From Phormidium tenue FACHB-1050 (GTDB lineage: Bacteria; Cyanobacteriota; Cyanobacteriia; Pseudanabaenales; Pseudanabaenaceae), in contig NZ_JACJQY010000049.1 of the NCBI RefSeq assembly GCF_014696925.1, forward strand, positions 1-38,304: a stretch of DNA of 38,304 nt, written 5' to 3'. The translations under genes and the position numbers were made by a program. The notes under the pieces were generated by a model. That model had not been told where the DNA came from and did no database searches. It saw nothing but the letters and a program-made list of their open reading frames with translations. This document shows, piece by piece, positions 36,382 through 38,304 of this stretch. How positions within the stretch are numbered: position 1 is the stretch's first letter; every line of letters begins with the position of its first letter.

Positions 36382-36708
36382 GAAAGTGTTTAACCAAGCC
36401 GAAATTATTGCTGTCCTATTCTAATATCTTTCAGCATTGATTGTAATGATGTAGTGCTTATCGTCGCAGACAAAACCTGTATGCGAAAAACACCAAAGGA
36501 TTACAAGAATTACAACGAGCAGTCACTGTACCAGCAATTCTCATTATGAAACCGATTTTGGTGTTTCCAGCGCCTTCGGCGCTGGAAACACCAAAATCGG
36601 TTTAACTGACCAGTGCCCATTTTGCCAAGACTTTGGCTCAAACATATTACATAGCAATAGTTTTGGTTAACTTAATAATTTATTTGCAAGTACCTGAATA
36701 GGAACAAT
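36382..36708. other. intergenic region with one long hairpin
   Basis: It is the divergent gap between miaB and the exported protein. Besides the hairpin at 36549-36603 I see only a TTTATTTGCAAGTACCT fragment (near 36680) that resembles the right ends of the elements at 9906 and 15110. Confidence 0.6.
36549..36603. repeat. 55-bp hairpin, 26-bp perfect arms
   Basis: Arms 36549-36574 and 36578-36603 are perfect around TTC. The tip is AAACC and the core CAGCGCC. Size is identical to the hairpins at 13108, 17641, 20096 and 38138. Confidence 0.8.
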
Positions 36709-36795
36709 ATGAATTATAAATACGTCTGTCGGGGTAAGTTTAAGCCTATGCGATTAGGGAGATTTTATGATGCTTGTCAAGACAACGCTGGCTAA
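36709..36795 (+). CDS. possible 28-aa upstream ORF
   Basis: ATG at 36709 follows AGGA (36700-36703) at a 5-nt spacing and opens 28 basic codons (MNYKYVCRGKFKP and on) that end inside the next gene. It could couple or tune translation of that gene. It is short enough to be chance. Confidence 0.25.
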   Translation: MNYKYVCRGKFKPMRLGRFYDACQDNAG

Positions 36796-38092
36796 TTCAT
36801 GTTTCACTTTACTGAGCTTGGGCGCGATCGCCTTTTCTGCCATCTCTTCACCACAGGCAGCTAGAGCCTCAGCACAACCGAGTTTAGACAGCCTTGTACA
36901 ACAAGCTGCTTCCAAAGATCAAGCAACTTCCCAACAGGCGATCGCTAAGTTACGCGAATTTAAAAATGAGGGTGTAGATGCATTTTGGAATGCTTATCAA
37001 AAGGATTTGCCAAATAATCCACAATTACGGACAACTTTAGACGCAATTTGCCAGCAAAAGGACTGTGACGCCTCAAAGTTGTATTGGTACAAAGATTTAG
37101 AAGCGGCTAAGACTGCATCAAAAGAAACGGGTAAGCCGATTTTGTCTTTGCGCTTGCTGGGAAACCTTAATGATGAGCTAAGTTGTGCTAACAGTCGATT
37201 CTTCCGCACGGCGCTTTATCCTAATGCGGCGGTGTCGCAGCTGCTGCGCGATCGCTTTATTTTGCACTGGCAGTCAGAGCGTCCTGTGCCTAAGGTGACG
37301 ATTGATTTTGGGGATGGTCGCAAGCTAGAGCAAACTCTCACTGGCAATAGCATTCACTATGTTTTGGATAGTGAAGGTCGTCCAGTTGATGCGATTCCTG
37401 GGCTATATAGTCCACAATCTTTTATCGAGAATCTCAAGGACGCTGAGAGAGCAGTAAGCTCAGTTAGCAATCTTAATGGTGATTTGAACCTGCGGCGTGA
37501 AATTCTGATTAAATATCATCGCGATCGCTACGCTAAGTTAGAAAAAAACTGGCGCTCAGATCTCACTCGGTTGCGCTTACCAACACAACCATTACTGCCA
37601 TTGGCTGTTACCGATCCTCAAGTTAGTGCAATATTGGCAAGTCGCTTAACCGTAGGAAAAATGATGGTTGAAATGCCAACGTTAAGCCGTACTACTGGTG
37701 AGCCTCTGGCTGAAGTTACGCCGCCTTCCCCATTTGCAAAGCTCAGTGATGCTAATTGGGCAAGATTAGCAAGGCTTTACCAGAATCGTGTCTATCTCGA
37801 TCAAGGTAGTCTGAATGTTATGCAGCGTAAACTATCACCAAGTGCCTCTATGTCCACAGTGGTGAGCAGCTTTGAACGGGCGATCTCGCAGGATACAGTC
37901 CGCAATGAGTATGTATTTCACGCACAGATTCATAATTGGTTTGCCAATGGTGAATTTCTAAATAGTGATACTGCTACTTTAAACGCACTTAATCGTCGAG
38001 TATACGATGAGCTGTTTCTCACCCCTGCTAGTGATCCTTGGCTGGGATTAGTAAATGAAAATGTTTATACAGGGCTTAGTAAAGTAAATTAA
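36767..38092 (+). CDS. exported protein with thioredoxin-fold-like domain
   Basis: The protein has 441 residues. A signal peptide spans about residues 1-35 (hydrophobic CFTLLSLGAIAFSAI, ARASAQ cleavage region). A helical part (about 38-110) is followed by a stretch that reads like a thioredoxin-fold domain (about 112-225): AAKTASKETGKPILSLRL, SRFFRTALYPNAAVSQLLRD, YVLDSEGRPVDAIPGLYSP. No CxxC is present where the redox pair would be, so it is not a classical thioredoxin. The C-terminal 200 residues are helical and unassigned. GGGAG precedes the ATG by about 6 nt; a second ATG is codon 2. It is probably periplasmic; function is unknown. Confidence 0.75.
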   Translation: MMLVKTTLANSCFTLLSLGAIAFSAISSPQAARASAQPSLDSLVQQAASKDQATSQQAIAKLREFKNEGVDAFWNAYQKDLPNNPQLRTTLDAICQQKDCDASKLYWYKDLEAAKTASKETGKPILSLRLLGNLNDELSCANSRFFRTALYPNAAVSQLLRDRFILHWQSERPVPKVTIDFGDGRKLEQTLTGNSIHYVLDSEGRPVDAIPGLYSPQSFIENLKDAERAVSSVSNLNGDLNLRREILIKYHRDRYAKLEKNWRSDLTRLRLPTQPLLPLAVTDPQVSAILASRLTVGKMMVEMPTLSRTTGEPLAEVTPPSPFAKLSDANWARLARLYQNRVYLDQGSLNVMQRKLSPSASMSTVVSSFERAISQDTVRNEYVFHAQIHNWFANGEFLNSDTATLNALNRRVYDELFLTPASDPWLGLVNENVYTGLSKVN

Positions 38093-38137
38093 CGTGATTA
38101 CAGAATATAGCAGTGCAAGAGATAGCTAGGACAAATC

Positions 38138-38192
38138 AAAACCCAAAAGATGAGTGGCGGCGCGAAGCGCCGCCACTCATCTTTTGGGTTTT
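38138..38192. repeat. 55-bp hairpin, 26-bp arms, GGCGGCGC core
   Basis: Arms 38138-38163 and 38167-38192 are perfect around GAA. The tip AAAACCC, the inner GAGTGGCGGCGC and the outer right flank ATGTCCTAAGC match 13108-13162; the seven bases between tip and inner core do not. The left flank GCTAGGACAAATC is nearly inverse to the right flank. Confidence 0.82.
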
Positions 38193-38203
38193 ATGTCCTA
38201 AGC

Positions 38204-38302
38204 CTAAGTACAGGACAAAAATTTAATGGAGTTGAAGAAAGCCTCGGAATTGAGATGAAGGTCAAAGATGAAGTGACGCAGGAAATCAAAACCACGACGA
38301 AA
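38204..38302 (-). CDS. possible 3' end of a gene running off the window
   Basis: A minus-strand frame runs in from the right edge and ends at TAG (38204-38206). The 32 residues include RRGFDFLRHFIFDLHLNSEA, with an aromatic/basic pattern that could be the tail of a transposase or another enzyme. It is too short to classify, and coding is not certain. Confidence 0.3.
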   Translation of the reverse strand, partial: FRRGFDFLRHFIFDLHLNSEAFFNSIKFLSCT

Positions 38303-38304
38303 AA

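Overview
The window is chromosomal DNA of a cyanobacterium. It carries petM (cytochrome b6f), raf1 (RuBisCO assembly), menB of the phylloquinone pathway, an SLH-type outer-membrane porin, a CIRCE-controlled groES-groEL operon, and frequent HIP1 octamers (GCGATCGC). The moderately AT-rich sequence and the dense intergenic palindromes would suit a Pseudanabaena-like lineage, but that placement is inference.

Layout. 1-5.1 kb: an orphan CHAT-domain protein, an SLH porin and a YheT-like hydrolase. 5.1-10 kb: an unrecognised 451-residue protein, an RNase D-like exonuclease and an SLH-domain surface protein, separated by three long repeat-filled gaps. 10-13 kb: ribBA, a tiny membrane protein antisense to its 3' end, and menB. 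13.5-15 kb: a second tiny membrane protein and an unknown gene that appears split by a frameshift in a G run. 15.2-17.6 kb: petM, CIRCE, groES, groEL. 18-23.3 kb: an O-antigen-ligase-like membrane protein, a coiled-coil protein, and tldD overlapping a GAF-PAS histidine kinase. 23.3-29.8 kb: acnB (+), then methyltransferase, raf1, carA and a VOC-like membrane protein (all -). 29.9-31.5 kb: a restriction-modification pair with no HIP1 site, probably acquired; its HNH nuclease is frameshifted in a T7 run. 31.7-38.3 kb: larB, an FTR1 permease, a GT4 glycosyltransferase, tRNA-Lys, miaB and an exported thioredoxin-fold-like protein.

The genes are mostly housekeeping (riboflavin, quinone, pyrimidine and TCA enzymes, chaperonin, tRNA modification, photosynthesis assembly) in short or single-gene units, so little operon logic can be read beyond groES-groEL, tldD-kinase, raf1-methyltransferase and the R-M pair.

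The most unusual content is intergenic. More than 20 long hairpins, typically with 20-30 bp near-perfect arms and a 3-nt loop, occupy almost every gap. Several have 26-bp arms exactly. Several sit inside roughly 90-bp frames with shared terminal inverted repeats. Conserved tips and cores (AAAACCC outside, GGCGGCGC inside) flank a middle segment that differs at each site yet is complementary between the two arms. This looks like a family of modular, non-autonomous palindromic elements. No transposase for them is visible in the window, apart from a very uncertain partial reading frame at the right edge.
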